From: Deinococcus sp. KNUC1210
GTDB lineage: Bacteria > Deinococcota > Deinococci > Deinococcales > Deinococcaceae
Assembly: GCF_022344005.1 (NCBI RefSeq)
Contig: NZ_CP092188.1
Location: 1-64,000, forward strand
Reading direction: 5' to 3'
DNA: 64,000 nucleotides
In this document: positions 50,746-60,673 of the stretch, piece after piece
How positions within the stretch are numbered: the stretch's first letter is position 1
How the letters are laid out: every line of letters starts with the position of its first letter
The notes under the pieces: model-generated
What the model was told of the DNA's origin: nothing
Database searches by the model: none
Seen by the model: only the letters and a program-made list of their open reading frames with translations
Position numbers and translations under genes: made by a program

Positions 50746-51570
50746 ATGACTGTTGAACGTTCCGTGCTGGGGGGCCTCGCCACCCTTCTCGTGCTTGCCT
50801 TTTTCCTGCCCTGGATGGTGGCGGCCGTGATGGTTGTCCCCCTGGCGGCCAACGGTTTCGGCATCAAGGATCTGCTGCTCTCAGGCATGGCGATCCGGAT
50901 GGCATTCAGTCCCTTCTCGCTGACCAGCCTGCTGCCGCTGCTGTGGACGCCCGTGCTCTTCCTTCTCTACTTCATTCCTCTCCTGGCCGCAGTGCTGGCC
51001 TTGCTCGCGTTCAGTGGCAGCGCACTGGGCCGCACGCTCCGGCTGTGCTCAATGGGGCTCGGCATCTTCGTGGCGGTGCTGTGCTCCACCGTGGTGGGGT
51101 GCGCTCCCTTCGCCTTTGGCGACCACGGCGTGTCCTCCCTCTCGATCGGCTTCTGGCTCACGCTGCTGGGCGGTCTGGGACTGATCGGAGCTGCAGCCGC
51201 GTTGCCCAGCACGGCGGTCACCAAGCCACTACTGACCAGCACCCGCCAGGCGGAACTCCAGGCGCACGGACGGCAGGTCATGACCCATGCCGCCGACTGG
51301 CTGACGAAACGCAAGGCGGATCTGAACGCAGGCATCGAGCTCAGGCGCATTCAATACGCCCTGGGGCGACGCGTCAACCGGACCATCCTGGACGCGCAGG
51401 ACACTGTCGTTGTCCCTGCCGGCACGCTGATCACCAACGAGTTGATTGCCCGGGCCCGTCAGGAAGGCGTGCTGAGCACGCTGCTCGACAGTGTGGAAGC
51501 TGACACCGCCGCATCTATTCCTCCTGAAGCCCTCGTGACTGTTCACCCGGCCGTTCTAGGGATGACATGA
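50746..51570 (+). CDS. membrane protein with C-terminal PRC-barrel-like domain
   Basis: A 274-residue protein with about four membrane helices in residues 1-150 (LATLLVLAFFLPWMVAAVMV, LLPLLWTPVLFLLYFIPLL, LGIFVAVLCSTVVGCAPF, FWLTLLGGLGLIGAAAAL). A cytosolic or periplasmic linker follows, then a C-terminal RRVNRTILDAQDTVVVPAGT-type segment resembling a PRC-barrel-like module. GGAGG precedes ATG 50746. Role unknown; position suggests an envelope function with its neighbours. Confidence 0.6.
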   Translation: MTVERSVLGGLATLLVLAFFLPWMVAAVMVVPLAANGFGIKDLLLSGMAIRMAFSPFSLTSLLPLLWTPVLFLLYFIPLLAAVLALLAFSGSALGRTLRLCSMGLGIFVAVLCSTVVGCAPFAFGDHGVSSLSIGFWLTLLGGLGLIGAAAALPSTAVTKPLLTSTRQAELQAHGRQVMTHAADWLTKRKADLNAGIELRRIQYALGRRVNRTILDAQDTVVVPAGTLITNELIARARQEGVLSTLLDSVEADTAASIPPEALVTVHPAVLGMT

Positions 51571-51699
51571 CCGTACCGTCCTGGTGTGCCCAGGTCTCGA
51601 TGCCTCTGCACCGGACGGGCTGGCTTCTGTCTGGTGCGTCCCGACTTCCCGACGCCTTAAGAAAACGTGCTCCCATTCCCGACCCCACCGGAGGAACCC

Positions 51700-52665
51700 A
51701 TGAACAGACTCCTGCTGATCGCCACCACCCTGACACTCCTGCTCGCGGCGTGCGGATCGACTTCGGTGACGGTGCCGACGACGCCCGCCGCAACGACCGG
51801 CACAGTGAACGGTGTGCGGATCGTTGACCCCTCCACCTACCAGTTGGGCTTCACGCCGCTGAGCGGCAACGACGTCGTGACGACCGCCAGCCTGAAAACC
51901 GCCACCGTGAAATCCATCAGCGAGGGGGCCGCGACCGCCACCATCTGCGGCCAAGTACAGACCCAGAACGTCATCACGACCGCCATCAGCCTTGACAGCA
52001 CCGGCAGTATGGCCGACACGGATCCAGGCTTGCTGCGCCGGGCAGCTGCGCAGGCCTTCGTCAAGCGCATGGGACCTCAGGACCGGGCCGCCGTGCTGTC
52101 CTTTGACGGATACACCGCATCGAATCTCCCCAAGGGTGTGTCCTATCTGTGGCAGGACTTCACCAGTGATCAGGCGCTCCTGAACACAGCGGTGAACAAG
52201 GCGACCTTTGCCGGTGGGGGCACACCGCTCTACGGCGCCATCATCGACGCCAGTACTCAGGTGGCGGGTGTGGCCGGAGCGAACGGCACGGTGCTGATCC
52301 TGACCGACGGAGATGACTCCGGCTACAGTGCCACCGCGCAGAACGCCATCGATGCCGCAAAGAAGAACGGCACGAAGGTATACGCGATCGGCCTGGATGC
52401 GTCCAACACGCTGGACTTCACGGCGCTTGAAGATCTGACGGCGGCCACCGGCGGGCTGTTCCAGAAGGCGACCAGCGCGACGGATCTGCAGGGCTTCTTC
52501 GACAACGTCTACAACGCGTTCCGGGCTCAGGGCTGCGTCCAGCTCAACTTCACACAGAAACCAGCAGCAGGCACGGTAGTGACCGGCACGATGGTCGTGA
52601 CCGTCACTGCGCCCGACCGCGCGTCCGCAGACATCGAAGTGAGATTCACCGTCACGGTGCGCTGA
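51700..52665 (+). CDS. VWA-domain lipoprotein
   Basis: A 321-residue lipoprotein: signal peptide with lipobox LLAAC (Cys near 18) and a short Thr/Pro linker. A von Willebrand A domain follows from about residue 95, with MIDAS motif DSTGSMAD, the Thr-containing FAGGGTPLYGA and the acidic ILTDGDDSG. The C-terminus is a beta-type domain (FTQKPAAGTVVTGTMVVTVT). It probably binds a partner or substrate at the cell surface through a metal. GGAGGAA precedes the ATG. Confidence 0.85.
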   Translation: MNRLLLIATTLTLLLAACGSTSVTVPTTPAATTGTVNGVRIVDPSTYQLGFTPLSGNDVVTTASLKTATVKSISEGAATATICGQVQTQNVITTAISLDSTGSMADTDPGLLRRAAAQAFVKRMGPQDRAAVLSFDGYTASNLPKGVSYLWQDFTSDQALLNTAVNKATFAGGGTPLYGAIIDASTQVAGVAGANGTVLILTDGDDSGYSATAQNAIDAAKKNGTKVYAIGLDASNTLDFTALEDLTAATGGLFQKATSATDLQGFFDNVYNAFRAQGCVQLNFTQKPAAGTVVTGTMVVTVTAPDRASADIEVRFTVTVR

Positions 52666-52790
52666 GCTGGGCAAGCGAAGCTCGGCTTGATTCCGGACCG
52701 AAAGATGCACGCGGCCCAAGACGCGCTCACCCATCAACCCGCTGCACGCCGGAAACACCAGGCATCCTCCCCAATGACATGAGGCATGTG

Positions 52791-53309
52791 ATGAATGACA
52801 ACACTGAGAACGCCAGTGATCTCGCCCTGCCAACCACTCCAGAACAGCGCCGATCCGATGGAATCGCTCTCTCCCAGGGCATGCCACCAGCTCAGTTGAG
52901 AGAGGTCCCGGTTGGGGCGACAGTTCTCCAGCCTGGGCAGCCTTTGGCGTCTGTCCCCCAGCCTGGAGAACTGCACCCGTCCCAGGTGGGCATGCCGAAT
53001 GGCTGGCCGGCAGGCGTGGTGATGCCCAACATCACTATCGTGAACAATAACACTGCCCAGACGGGTGGCGGGCTCCTGGGAGCCAATCAGAAAAGCCTGG
53101 GGCTGGCCCTGGTGCTCACGTTCTTCTTCGGACCCCTGGGCATGCTGTACTCCACGGTTCTGGGAGCCGTCGTTACATTTATTATCGGTTTCATCGGCCT
53201 TCTCCTGACCGGTGGCTTCATTTTCCTGATCCTGTGGCCCATTCAGCTGATCTGGACATACGCGGGGGTGAAGAAACACAACGCCAGGGTGTATCTGCGT
53301 GCAGCCTGA
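52791..53309 (+). CDS. membrane protein with long N-terminal tail
   Basis: A 172-residue protein. A Pro/Gln-rich, probably disordered N-terminal 90 residues (VLQPGQPLASVPQPGELHPS) precedes two membrane helices (LGLALVLTFFFGPLGMLYST and FIIGFIGLLLTGGFIFLILW), with a short basic tail. The helical part resembles small TM2-like proteins. ATG 52791 is preferred for GAGG 6 nt upstream; ATG 52779 is in frame. Confidence 0.6.
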   Translation: MNDNTENASDLALPTTPEQRRSDGIALSQGMPPAQLREVPVGATVLQPGQPLASVPQPGELHPSQVGMPNGWPAGVVMPNITIVNNNTAQTGGGLLGANQKSLGLALVLTFFFGPLGMLYSTVLGAVVTFIIGFIGLLLTGGFIFLILWPIQLIWTYAGVKKHNARVYLRAA

Positions 53310-53500
53310 CGCGGCTGATTCTGCGACCTGAGCAGGGGTGAAGATCACATATCGGCGCCGCGCATGGGCCAGATTTCCGCAACGCAGCTCAACGACGTGA
53401 CCCGGCGGCGCCGGCCGTCGCGGACGCCACGCCATTTAGATCTCGCACCTTCTCCTGCCCCAATGGGGAGAGGGCAGAGCGGCAAGTTCAGGAGACCCAA

Positions 53501-54043
53501 ATGAAGAACATCGCACTGTTGGCCACGGTACTCACGGCAGGACTGTCATGGGCTGGGGCTCAGACGTGGGACACGCAGTACGGGACATACACGCTGAAGG
53601 GCTGCTACCCGAGCGCGAGCATGATCCGGTGTGATTTCAGTTTCGTCCTGACGGCCGAAAACACGTTGAATTTGCAGCCCAATACGGGCCGGTACGAAGT
53701 GGTGGCAGCAGATGGCAAAACCTATGAGGCCACCAAAGTGTCGGCAGGCGGCAGCCCCATGACAAACGCGATCAATCTCAACTTCTACAAGGGGGTGGCT
53801 GTTCCCATTTCAGTCATATTTGCGGCCCCCTCAAGCACCCGGACATTTAGCGTCATCGCCATGGAAGGGGTGCCGATGAACAATATCCAGGTGCGTGGTT
53901 CGACCCCCACACCCGTGGTCACGACGCCGCCCACGGCTACCGCGCCTGCCGGTGTCCCCACTGGCTTTTCGCTGCGCCTCAGCAACTGCAAGGTCGCGAA
54001 CGGCACTTACACCTGCACAGCCACGCTGACACCCGCGCGCTGA
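53501..54043 (+). CDS. small secreted protein, first of a duplicated pair
   Basis: A 180-residue protein with a signal peptide (NIALLATVLTAGLSWAGA). The mature domain has a Cys pair (LKGCYPSASMIRCDF), a beta-rich region, a Thr/Pro linker (TPTPVVTTPPTATAPAG) and a C-terminal Cys pair (LSNCKVANGTYTCTATLTP). Family unknown. CAGGAGA precedes the ATG. The next gene is a damaged paralogue. Confidence 0.65.
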   Translation: MKNIALLATVLTAGLSWAGAQTWDTQYGTYTLKGCYPSASMIRCDFSFVLTAENTLNLQPNTGRYEVVAADGKTYEATKVSAGGSPMTNAINLNFYKGVAVPISVIFAAPSSTRTFSVIAMEGVPMNNIQVRGSTPTPVVTTPPTATAPAGVPTGFSLRLSNCKVANGTYTCTATLTPAR

Positions 54044-54070
54044 CCACGCTGAACAGCAGGAGGCTCAAGC

Positions 54071-54611
54071 ATGAAACTGTTCTCTCTCGTTCAAGACCCT
54101 GATCGCCGGATTATCGCTGGCTCAGGCACAGACGTGGGATGTCCGTTTCGAAACAGACAGGCTGAAGGGCTGTTACCCGAGTTCAGGTGGGATTCGATGC
54201 GATTTTCTGTTCGCTCAGTCCCAAAAAGAGAGGGTAACCTATGCAGTCTATCCAGCAACGTATGAAGCCGTGACACCTTACGGCAGAACGATCAAGGCAT
54301 CGAAAATCTCGGTCAGTGGGAATAGCTTGGGCGGCGCTCAAAATATCAATGCCTATAAGGATGCGCCCATACAGGTATCGGTCTTGTTTGATCTGCCAAC
54401 TTTGACCACTTCTCTCCGTGTACTGGCTCTTGAGACCACCCCACTCAAGAACATTCCTGTTTGGAGTGCAACGACGAGACCTGCTCCCGGTCCATTGCCC
54501 AGAATTGCGAATGCTGCGATGTACATAGCTGTTCTCACCAACTGCAAAACTGACAGGCAGGGCGTGATGACATGTACCGCTCCTCTCACGCCACTGAGCC
54601 AAACACCTTGA
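54071..54611 (+). pseudogene. paralogue of the preceding secreted protein, frameshifted
   Basis: From ATG 54071 the frame opens as a signal peptide start (MKLFSLV) but is lost at GTTCAAGACC. Dropping one A (54093-54094) continues as TLIAGLSLAQAQTWD, LKGCYPSSGGIRCDF, and on to LTNCKTDRQGVMTCTAPLTP, matching the gene 27 bp upstream along its length. The downstream part is intact to 54611, so the damage is recent or an assembly error. Confidence 0.7.
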
Positions 54612-54662
54612 CCTCGGTCGCTGCGCAACCTTGCGCGGCGACCATAAAGACGGAGGCATGCG

Positions 54663-55172
54663 ATGAACCCCACCCTGCTCTCAGTCCTAGCCCTGCTCAC
54701 CCCGACGGCCCTGGCTACGCCACTTCTGGGCACCACCGGATCCTTCAGTGCAGGCGGCCCCTGTAAGGAGGCGCGGTGTGCCCTCAGCTCGCGGGAGCCC
54801 ATCAGCAGAACGATCGTCGATGAGCGTTACACCTTTCCTCCGGAACATCCCACGCCGAACCAGATGCAGTCGCCTGGCCCCACTATCTCTGTGATCCGGG
54901 TGAACAACGTCGTGACGTCACTGGGCTTCGAAGCGGGCGTGCAGGACAGCATCTTTTTCCAGCCTGATTATCTGACGCGCCTGATCTCACGGGTCTTCAC
55001 CTTTGCGGCAGGCACCTCCGTCAGCCCAGTGACCCTCGCCCAGCTGGAGCGGCAGTGTGAAACCGCCAATGGCAAGGCAACCCTGACCAGGGTGGGTGCT
55101 TTTACCCTCGCGTGCGTCAACTCGGGTGGCGAATACTCGAACGCTCGACGCGTGATCTACCGGATTTTCTGA
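54663..55172 (+). CDS. small secreted protein
   Basis: A 169-residue protein with a signal peptide (LLSVLALLTPTALAT, cleavage after ALA). The mature region has Cys pairs (GGPCKEARCAL, RQCETANG, FTLACVNSG) and a central helical or beta stretch of unknown fold. GGAGG precedes ATG 54663. Last member of the secreted series. Confidence 0.65.
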   Translation: MNPTLLSVLALLTPTALATPLLGTTGSFSAGGPCKEARCALSSREPISRTIVDERYTFPPEHPTPNQMQSPGPTISVIRVNNVVTSLGFEAGVQDSIFFQPDYLTRLISRVFTFAAGTSVSPVTLAQLERQCETANGKATLTRVGAFTLACVNSGGEYSNARRVIYRIF

Positions 55173-55376
55173 ACTCCTCGGCGGCCCGACCAGAACGTCC
55201 CAGGATGACTGGCTTCTCGGGCCTGAGGGTGGCAGCCCTATACCAACGCCCGCGATATCCGTATCTTGACGGATCTGGCTCAAAGGAACTGGCAAGCCAA
55301 TCTATTAGGAGCGTCGTACAAAAATAAAAGAGACTGCGCCGCTCACAGATCATCCAGCGCACGCTAGCCTGAGGCT

Positions 55377-57449
55377 ATGACGCCTCCAATCGCTCCCCGT
55401 GTACCAGTGATCCACCGAGAACATGGCCTGGAGCGCCACGACGACTACCATTGGATGAAAACCGAGGGCCGGGCTGGGGAACGGGTGCTGGCCTACCTCG
55501 GTGCTGAGAACGCCCATCTAGAGGCGGTGCTGGCCCCACACGCCACACTGGTGGATGAACTGACACAGGAACTGCGCTCGCACCTTCTTGAGCAGGACGA
55601 ACAACCGCCCATTCAGCAAGGTGAATGGCTCTACTTCACCCGGACCGAAGAAGGGCTCGCCCATCCGATCTTCCTGCGCCGCCCGCTGGAACGTGCCCCG
55701 GGAACGCCCGTCGGAGAACAGGTCCTTCTCGATCTGAATGTCCTGAAAGAGCGGGAAGGTCATCAGAACGTCTGGGTCTCCACTGCCCAGCCCAGTCCGG
55801 ACGGACGCTTCTGGGCGTACCTGATCGATACCACCGGGCAGGAGGTCTTCGAATTGCGCGTGCTGGACACGAGGAGCGGCGAACTGGCCGAGGCTCCCCT
55901 GCGTTCCCTCTCCGGCTGGACCCTGGCCTGGAGCGCCGACAGCACGCAGCTCTACTACGCCACTGAGGATGAGACCCAGCGCCCGTTTCGCCTCTGGCGA
56001 CACACCCTGGGCCGCCCCAAGGCCAACGACGTCCTCCTATTTCAGGAAGACGACCCCACCTTCCGGGTATCGCTGAACCCTGCCGCCAATGGCCAGACCC
56101 TGCTGCTGGCGAGTTCGGCCACCGTCACCACCGAGTGGCACACGATGGACGCCCACGATCCGGAGGCCCGGCCTCGCCTGCTGCTCCCTCGCGAGCGGGG
56201 GCTGGAATCGTGGCTGGAAGACGGCGGCGATCACTGGCTGGCGCTCACCAATCAGGGCGAGGCCCCGGAGTTCCGGCTGGTGCGTCTCCCCAAACGGGAC
56301 GGGCTGGGCTGGAACGACGCCGAGGAGATTCTGCCCTACGACGCCGAGCGCTACCTGACCGGCATGCAGCTCTTCGCCGACCACCTGCTCCTGAGCGGAC
56401 GTGAGGGCGGATTCTCCCAGCTCTGGGTGCTGCCCCGGACGCCGGAAGGGTACGGCCCTGCCCGGCGGGTGGACTTTCCCGAGGCCAGTCATACCGTCTA
56501 CCCTGGCCGAAACCGAGTGTTCCAGACACACCAGGCGCGCATTCTGTTTGGCAGCCTGACCCGGCCCACCGAACATCTCGATCTGGACCTCGGCACCCTA
56601 GCAACCACCCTGGTCAAGGCCACTCCGGTTCCCGACTACGACCCGGAGTCTTACGTCTCCGAGCAACGCTGGGTCGACGCGGCGGACGGCGAACGAGTCC
56701 CGGTCAGCGTGGTACGCCGCAGGGACACGGTGCTGCCCGCGCCCACGCTGGTCTACGGCTACGGCAGCTACGGCATCGCCATTGATCCGGCCTTCAGCGC
56801 CGCTCGCCTGCCCCTGCTGGACCGCGGCTGGGTCTGGGCCATCGCCCACATCCGTGGTGGCAGCGAACTGGGCCGACGCTGGTACGACGCTGGACGGCTG
56901 CACCATAAGATGAACAGTTTCACCGATTTCATTACCGCTGGAGAAGGCCTGATTTCTGCAGGCGTGGCACGGCCTGGGCACCTGGCCGCGATGGGCCGCA
57001 GCGCTGGCGGTCTGCTGATGGGCGCGGTGATCAACCTGCGCCCGCAGTTGTTTCGGACGGTGTTCGTGGGCGTGCCCTTCGTGGACGTCCTGAGCACCAT
57101 GTCGGACGCCAGTCTGCCGCTGACCACCGGCGAATACGACGAGTGGGGGAACCCGGAAGAACGCGGATGGTATGACCTGATGGCCAGCTACAGTCCCTAC
57201 GACAATCTCAAAGCGGGTACGTACCCTCACCTGTTCGTCTCGGGAGGGCTGAACGATCCCCGGGTGGCGTACTGGGAACCCGCGAAGTACACAGCGAAAG
57301 TGCGGGCACTGGCGCAGCCTGGCAGTGGGATGGTGGTGCTCAAGACCCACATGGGGGCCGGACATGGCGGCAGCAGCGGACGGTTTGATGCGCTGCGCGA
57401 AACGGCGGAGGAATACGCTTTCCTGCTGGCAGTCGCAGAAGATGATTGA
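55377..57449 (+). CDS. ptrB: oligopeptidase B (S9A serine peptidase)
   Basis: A 690-residue S9-family peptidase cleaving short peptides after Lys/Arg. An N-terminal seven-bladed propeller (about 70-410) caps the alpha/beta-hydrolase domain. The catalytic Ser is in MGRSAGGLLMG (near 543), Asp in SGGLNDPRVAYWEP (near 626), and His in MGAGHGGSSGRFD (near 662). HIRGGSELGRRWYDAGR is the family hallmark. Length is normal (about 690). TAGCCT (55365-55370) lies 6 nt before the ATG with GAGG in between. Cytoplasmic; no operon partner. Confidence 0.93.
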   Translation: MTPPIAPRVPVIHREHGLERHDDYHWMKTEGRAGERVLAYLGAENAHLEAVLAPHATLVDELTQELRSHLLEQDEQPPIQQGEWLYFTRTEEGLAHPIFLRRPLERAPGTPVGEQVLLDLNVLKEREGHQNVWVSTAQPSPDGRFWAYLIDTTGQEVFELRVLDTRSGELAEAPLRSLSGWTLAWSADSTQLYYATEDETQRPFRLWRHTLGRPKANDVLLFQEDDPTFRVSLNPAANGQTLLLASSATVTTEWHTMDAHDPEARPRLLLPRERGLESWLEDGGDHWLALTNQGEAPEFRLVRLPKRDGLGWNDAEEILPYDAERYLTGMQLFADHLLLSGREGGFSQLWVLPRTPEGYGPARRVDFPEASHTVYPGRNRVFQTHQARILFGSLTRPTEHLDLDLGTLATTLVKATPVPDYDPESYVSEQRWVDAADGERVPVSVVRRRDTVLPAPTLVYGYGSYGIAIDPAFSAARLPLLDRGWVWAIAHIRGGSELGRRWYDAGRLHHKMNSFTDFITAGEGLISAGVARPGHLAAMGRSAGGLLMGAVINLRPQLFRTVFVGVPFVDVLSTMSDASLPLTTGEYDEWGNPEERGWYDLMASYSPYDNLKAGTYPHLFVSGGLNDPRVAYWEPAKYTAKVRALAQPGSGMVVLKTHMGAGHGGSSGRFDALRETAEEYAFLLAVAEDD

Positions 57450-57524
57450 CCCGCGTCTCTTCCGCTGATCTGTCTGAGATTGCACTCTCAGCAGGACAAT
57501 TCGACACTGACCTGGAACCGTTGG

Positions 57525-58237
57525 TCAATGAGAGGCGTCCTCTCCCCTTCCCTTTCTCTCAGCTGCTTCAAACGCACCACGAGGGTTGACATGACTGACC
57601 CATCGGGCGGCCCAGGTTTCAGTCAGCCGACCGAACGCTCCTCTGGTCTGCAGTTGCCCAAGCCGCTCAAAGGTGTCGAGTTCCGCAGCCTCCAAGGCCG
57701 CCCAGGCGGACGTCCGCACCTGCTTCTTCCCATCCATGAACGGCGGCCACGCCGGACCATACACACTGACCTGGTACGAACGTCCATACGGACTCGCACG
57801 GACCGGTACCTTCCAAGCCAGATTTCGCTCCTCCAGACTCCTTATCCGTCCTGACAGCGGCACATCGGGCACGCACGCCACCCACTTCTTTCCAATGCCG
57901 GCAGTGGAGCCGCCAATTGCAAGGCGTTCAACCGCCGCACCGCTGCTGCCAGCGCCGCGACCAAAGCGGCAGCAGCTGTCCACCCTGGCTGCTTCGGCGC
58001 ATGCATGACGACTGGCCACAGAGGATGAAATACACTTCCCCAGTAACGCCATCCACTGCCTGCCGGAATGGCGGCGAGTTTCCAGGTGAAGCCGGCCCGC
58101 TCCAGCAACAGCACCCGTTCGTCGAGCGACCACCCGTCATCGACAGAGGGCAGCGCGCCCGGCCACACTTCGCTGCTTGCAGACAACAGCATGTAGGAAC
58201 GATGCAAGGCCGGGTGGTGGGCAAGCAACACCCCCAA
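57525..58237 (-). pseudogene. hypothetical protein with apparent frameshift
   Basis: Two minus-strand frames look like halves of one protein. The N-terminal frame (58237 to about 57890) reads LLERAGFTWKLAAIPAGSGW and an Ala-rich helix; the C-terminal frame (to 57525) reads NLAWKVPVRASPYGRSYQVS and AWAALEAAELDTFERLGQLQ. Both have high third-position GC. They are joined by a -1 shift near 57895. The shorter frame alone (131 residues) is a possible real product. No family recognised. Confidence 0.4.
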
Positions 58238-58271
58238 CGAACACCACCACGCGGACTTCTAAGGTGACGCC

Positions 58272-58805
58272 ATGTCTGCCCCTGACTTCCTCCTCGAGTT
58301 CCCCGCAGCGGCCCTCCTCTTCCGTGAGCTGCAGAGCGCCTTTGCACAGGTTCCTTCCCTCCAGGCCCATGCCGATCTCCTTGCCCTGCGCGGTGTCTTA
58401 CATGCAGCCGCATGGCTCGACGCTGTTCCCAGTCTGGCCCGGCTGTATGCCAAGAGCGCCTCAGGACGCATGACCTATCACCACGGCACCGCCAGTTACG
58501 ACGCCGCGCTGATGCACCGCACGGTGCTGCTCAAGACCCCATCGGAATTGACCTTGACCGGCACACTGGTGTGTATCAGCCTGACGCCTGGCGCCAGCAC
58601 GGACCGGCAACAGGCGGCGAGCAGCGCCTGGCAGAACCAGTTGCAACTGATGTGCCGCTTCGGCCTCGACTACGACGTGCGCATCAGGAACGAAGCGACT
58701 TCCGAAACGGGAACGGCAGAATCCCATCGCACAAGAGATGCAGCCACTGCGAAAGCATGGAGCCCATCACGGCCCGCTGCAGCGGCTCCACCAACCTCCA
58801 AGTAA
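58272..58805 (+). CDS. hypothetical protein
   Basis: A 177-residue protein, helical at the N-terminus (FPAAALLFRELQSAFAQVPS), with a central beta-like stretch (LTLTGTLVCISLTPG). AAGGTG precedes the ATG. It diverges from the preceding gene across 34 bp. The last about 40 residues lie over a Tn3 relic and may be foreign read-through, so the native end could have been lost. Confidence 0.45.
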   Translation: MSAPDFLLEFPAAALLFRELQSAFAQVPSLQAHADLLALRGVLHAAAWLDAVPSLARLYAKSASGRMTYHHGTASYDAALMHRTVLLKTPSELTLTGTLVCISLTPGASTDRQQAASSAWQNQLQLMCRFGLDYDVRIRNEATSETGTAESHRTRDAATAKAWSPSRPAAAAPPTSK

Positions 58806-58854
58806 TGACCCGTCAGACCGATGTGTTCCCAGCCGAGTAAAGAACGGTGGGCCA

Positions 58855-59110
58855 GCAATTCGGCTGGCCCGGTCTCGCTTTCCGCCCGCACCGCCTCCAC
58901 AACGCGTCTTGGGTCAACAGCATTCCAAACACTGATGGCTATCCCCATGAGGTTGAGTCCGCTGGACTGGTGGGACTGGGACCGCGCCTCAAACGAGCGG
59001 TCCCGGATCCCGCCGTGTCGGTGAAACGCCATGGCTCGCTTCGACGAAGTTAGCAATCAGCGACTCGCCTCTGTTCCGTCCAGTCAGCACGGATCGCTGC
59101 AACTCCGGGT
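58855..59110 (-). pseudogene. Tn3-family transposase C-terminal remnant
   Basis: GGIRDRSFEARSQSHQSSGL, LMGIAISVWNAVDPRRVVEA, LLAHRSLLGWEHIGLTGHYL match the C-terminal end of Tn3-type transposases (the LSPLGWEHINLTGDY block) in order. The rest of the transposon and its resolvase are absent. Confidence 0.8.
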
Positions 59111-59229
59111 TGCGTAGCCCTCCAAGCGTACAGGGGCAGCGTACCAAGTGCACGGAGCGCCAGGCCATTCTGGGACGGGTATGACGCCAGCTTCGTCCAC
59201 AACGCGTCCCAGTGGGTTGGCCCTGTACT

Positions 59230-59991
59230 TCAGCGATCCCAGCGGGTAACCAGCATCGGCTCGTGATGGGCCTTCACCCGGTCCTGAAGGTCAAACTCCA
59301 ATCCCATGGTTTTTCGAACTGTCGCGTCGGCCTGCTGGGCGTGTTGTTGCAGGGTCTCAATCACCTCCGAACTGCTGCCCGCCATCTGGGTCCACGACCC
59401 GAATTCCAGTCGGTACGGGACGATGCGCTCAGCGGCCCAGTGAAAGCCAGTGCTGGCCGCCAAGGTTCGCCATTCGTCCACCGTCCGCTGACGGAAATGT
59501 GACGGGTCACGCGTGCGCTGCCAGAAATCGACCCACTCGAGCAACTCGTCGTGCGGCGTGATCTGATCGGCCAGGACGAAGCGGCCCCCTGGTTGAAGCA
59601 CCCGGTGAACTTCCTTCAGGAACGCTGGAACATCGCGAAAATGATGGGGCGCGTGGCGCGAAGTGACCAGCGTGAAGCTCGCGTCTGGGAATGGCAGATG
59701 TTCAGCCGTTCCTTCCTGAAATGACACGTTGGTGAAGCCCTCTCGCTCAGCGCGGAGGCGTGCCTGGTCGAGCATCTTTGGTGAAACGTCGAGTCCAGTG
59801 GCGCTAGCAACATACGTTGCCAGCGCCAGGGCGGTATTCCCGGTACCCGTCGCAACATCCAACACATCGTCGGTGGCATTTGGGACCGCCAGTTCAAGCA
59901 GCACTGGCAAGCTGGCTCCAAACTGATGAACCGTACTTGTGGCGTAGTTTTCAGCGTGTGCGTCGAACTGCTCTCTGCTCGATTTTGTCAT
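59230..59991 (-). CDS. class I SAM-dependent methyltransferase
   Basis: A 253-residue UbiE-like methyltransferase. Motif I LDVATGTGNTALAL is near residue 44, GLDVSPKML (motif post-I) near 66, FTLVTSRHAPHHF (motif II region) near 106, and VLQPGGRFVLAD (motif III) near 132. It probably methylates a small molecule; the substrate cannot be told. Single-gene unit, cytoplasmic. Confidence 0.88.
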   Translation of the reverse strand: MTKSSREQFDAHAENYATSTVHQFGASLPVLLELAVPNATDDVLDVATGTGNTALALATYVASATGLDVSPKMLDQARLRAEREGFTNVSFQEGTAEHLPFPDASFTLVTSRHAPHHFRDVPAFLKEVHRVLQPGGRFVLADQITPHDELLEWVDFWQRTRDPSHFRQRTVDEWRTLAASTGFHWAAERIVPYRLEFGSWTQMAGSSSEVIETLQQHAQQADATVRKTMGLEFDLQDRVKAHHEPMLVTRWDR

Positions 59992-60063
59992 GGTCAGATC
60001 TTCCTGAGTTGAACCTGTGAGTAGGGTGCGAAACTGAGGAGTCGTTCCGCATCACTGCCTTCC

Positions 60064-60633
60064 TTAGCGTCCGAACTTTTTGGTCAACGTGGTTTTGGCG
60101 AGCGTATGACCATGAAGATTGAAGCCAATAAACGCGGCAGTTGCATTCCGTGGCAAATCGAGTTTCGCCACGTCGAGGGCATACAGAGTCAAGATGTACC
60201 GGTGAGCCTGGTCACCTTGAGGCGGGCAGGGACCGCCGTACGTAGGCTGTCCGAAATCGGTGTTGCCCTGCACCGCGCCGACAGGCAGAAGATTTTTCTT
60301 CACGTCTCCCGCACCCTCAGCGAGACGCGTGGTGTTTGAGGGAATGTTGTACACCACCCAGTGCCACCAGCCGCTCCCGGTCGGTGCGTCCGGGTCATAG
60401 AGGGTGACAGCGTAGCTTTTGGTTCCCACAGGTGCACCGAACCAGGACAGTGAAGGCGAGAGATTGCCACCACTACACCCCAAGCCATTCAACACTTGAG
60501 CTTGTTGAAAGCCCGTTTGTGACGCCAGAGCTGAACTGGTCAGCGTCAGTTGTCCTCCAGAGGCTCCACCTGCAACCGCACCGCTCCCCGTGCTTAGCAA
60601 TCCAATTGCCACGCTCAACTTTATTCTGTTCAT
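60064..60633 (-). CDS. exported YbhB/YbcL (PEBP) family protein
   Basis: A 189-residue phosphatidylethanolamine-binding-protein-like protein with a signal peptide (LSVAIGLLSTGSGAVAG). Family motifs are LSPSLSWFGAPVGTKSYAVT, YDPDAPTGSGWWHWVVYNIP and GPCPPQGDQAHRYILTLYAL. It probably binds a small anionic ligand in the envelope. It diverges from a LysR regulator over 70 bp and is its likely target. Confidence 0.9.
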   Translation of the reverse strand: MNRIKLSVAIGLLSTGSGAVAGGASGGQLTLTSSALASQTGFQQAQVLNGLGCSGGNLSPSLSWFGAPVGTKSYAVTLYDPDAPTGSGWWHWVVYNIPSNTTRLAEGAGDVKKNLLPVGAVQGNTDFGQPTYGGPCPPQGDQAHRYILTLYALDVAKLDLPRNATAAFIGFNLHGHTLAKTTLTKKFGR

Positions 60634-60673
60634 GACCGTATTGTTGAAGCCAACGACCGAATAAGCAAATAGT

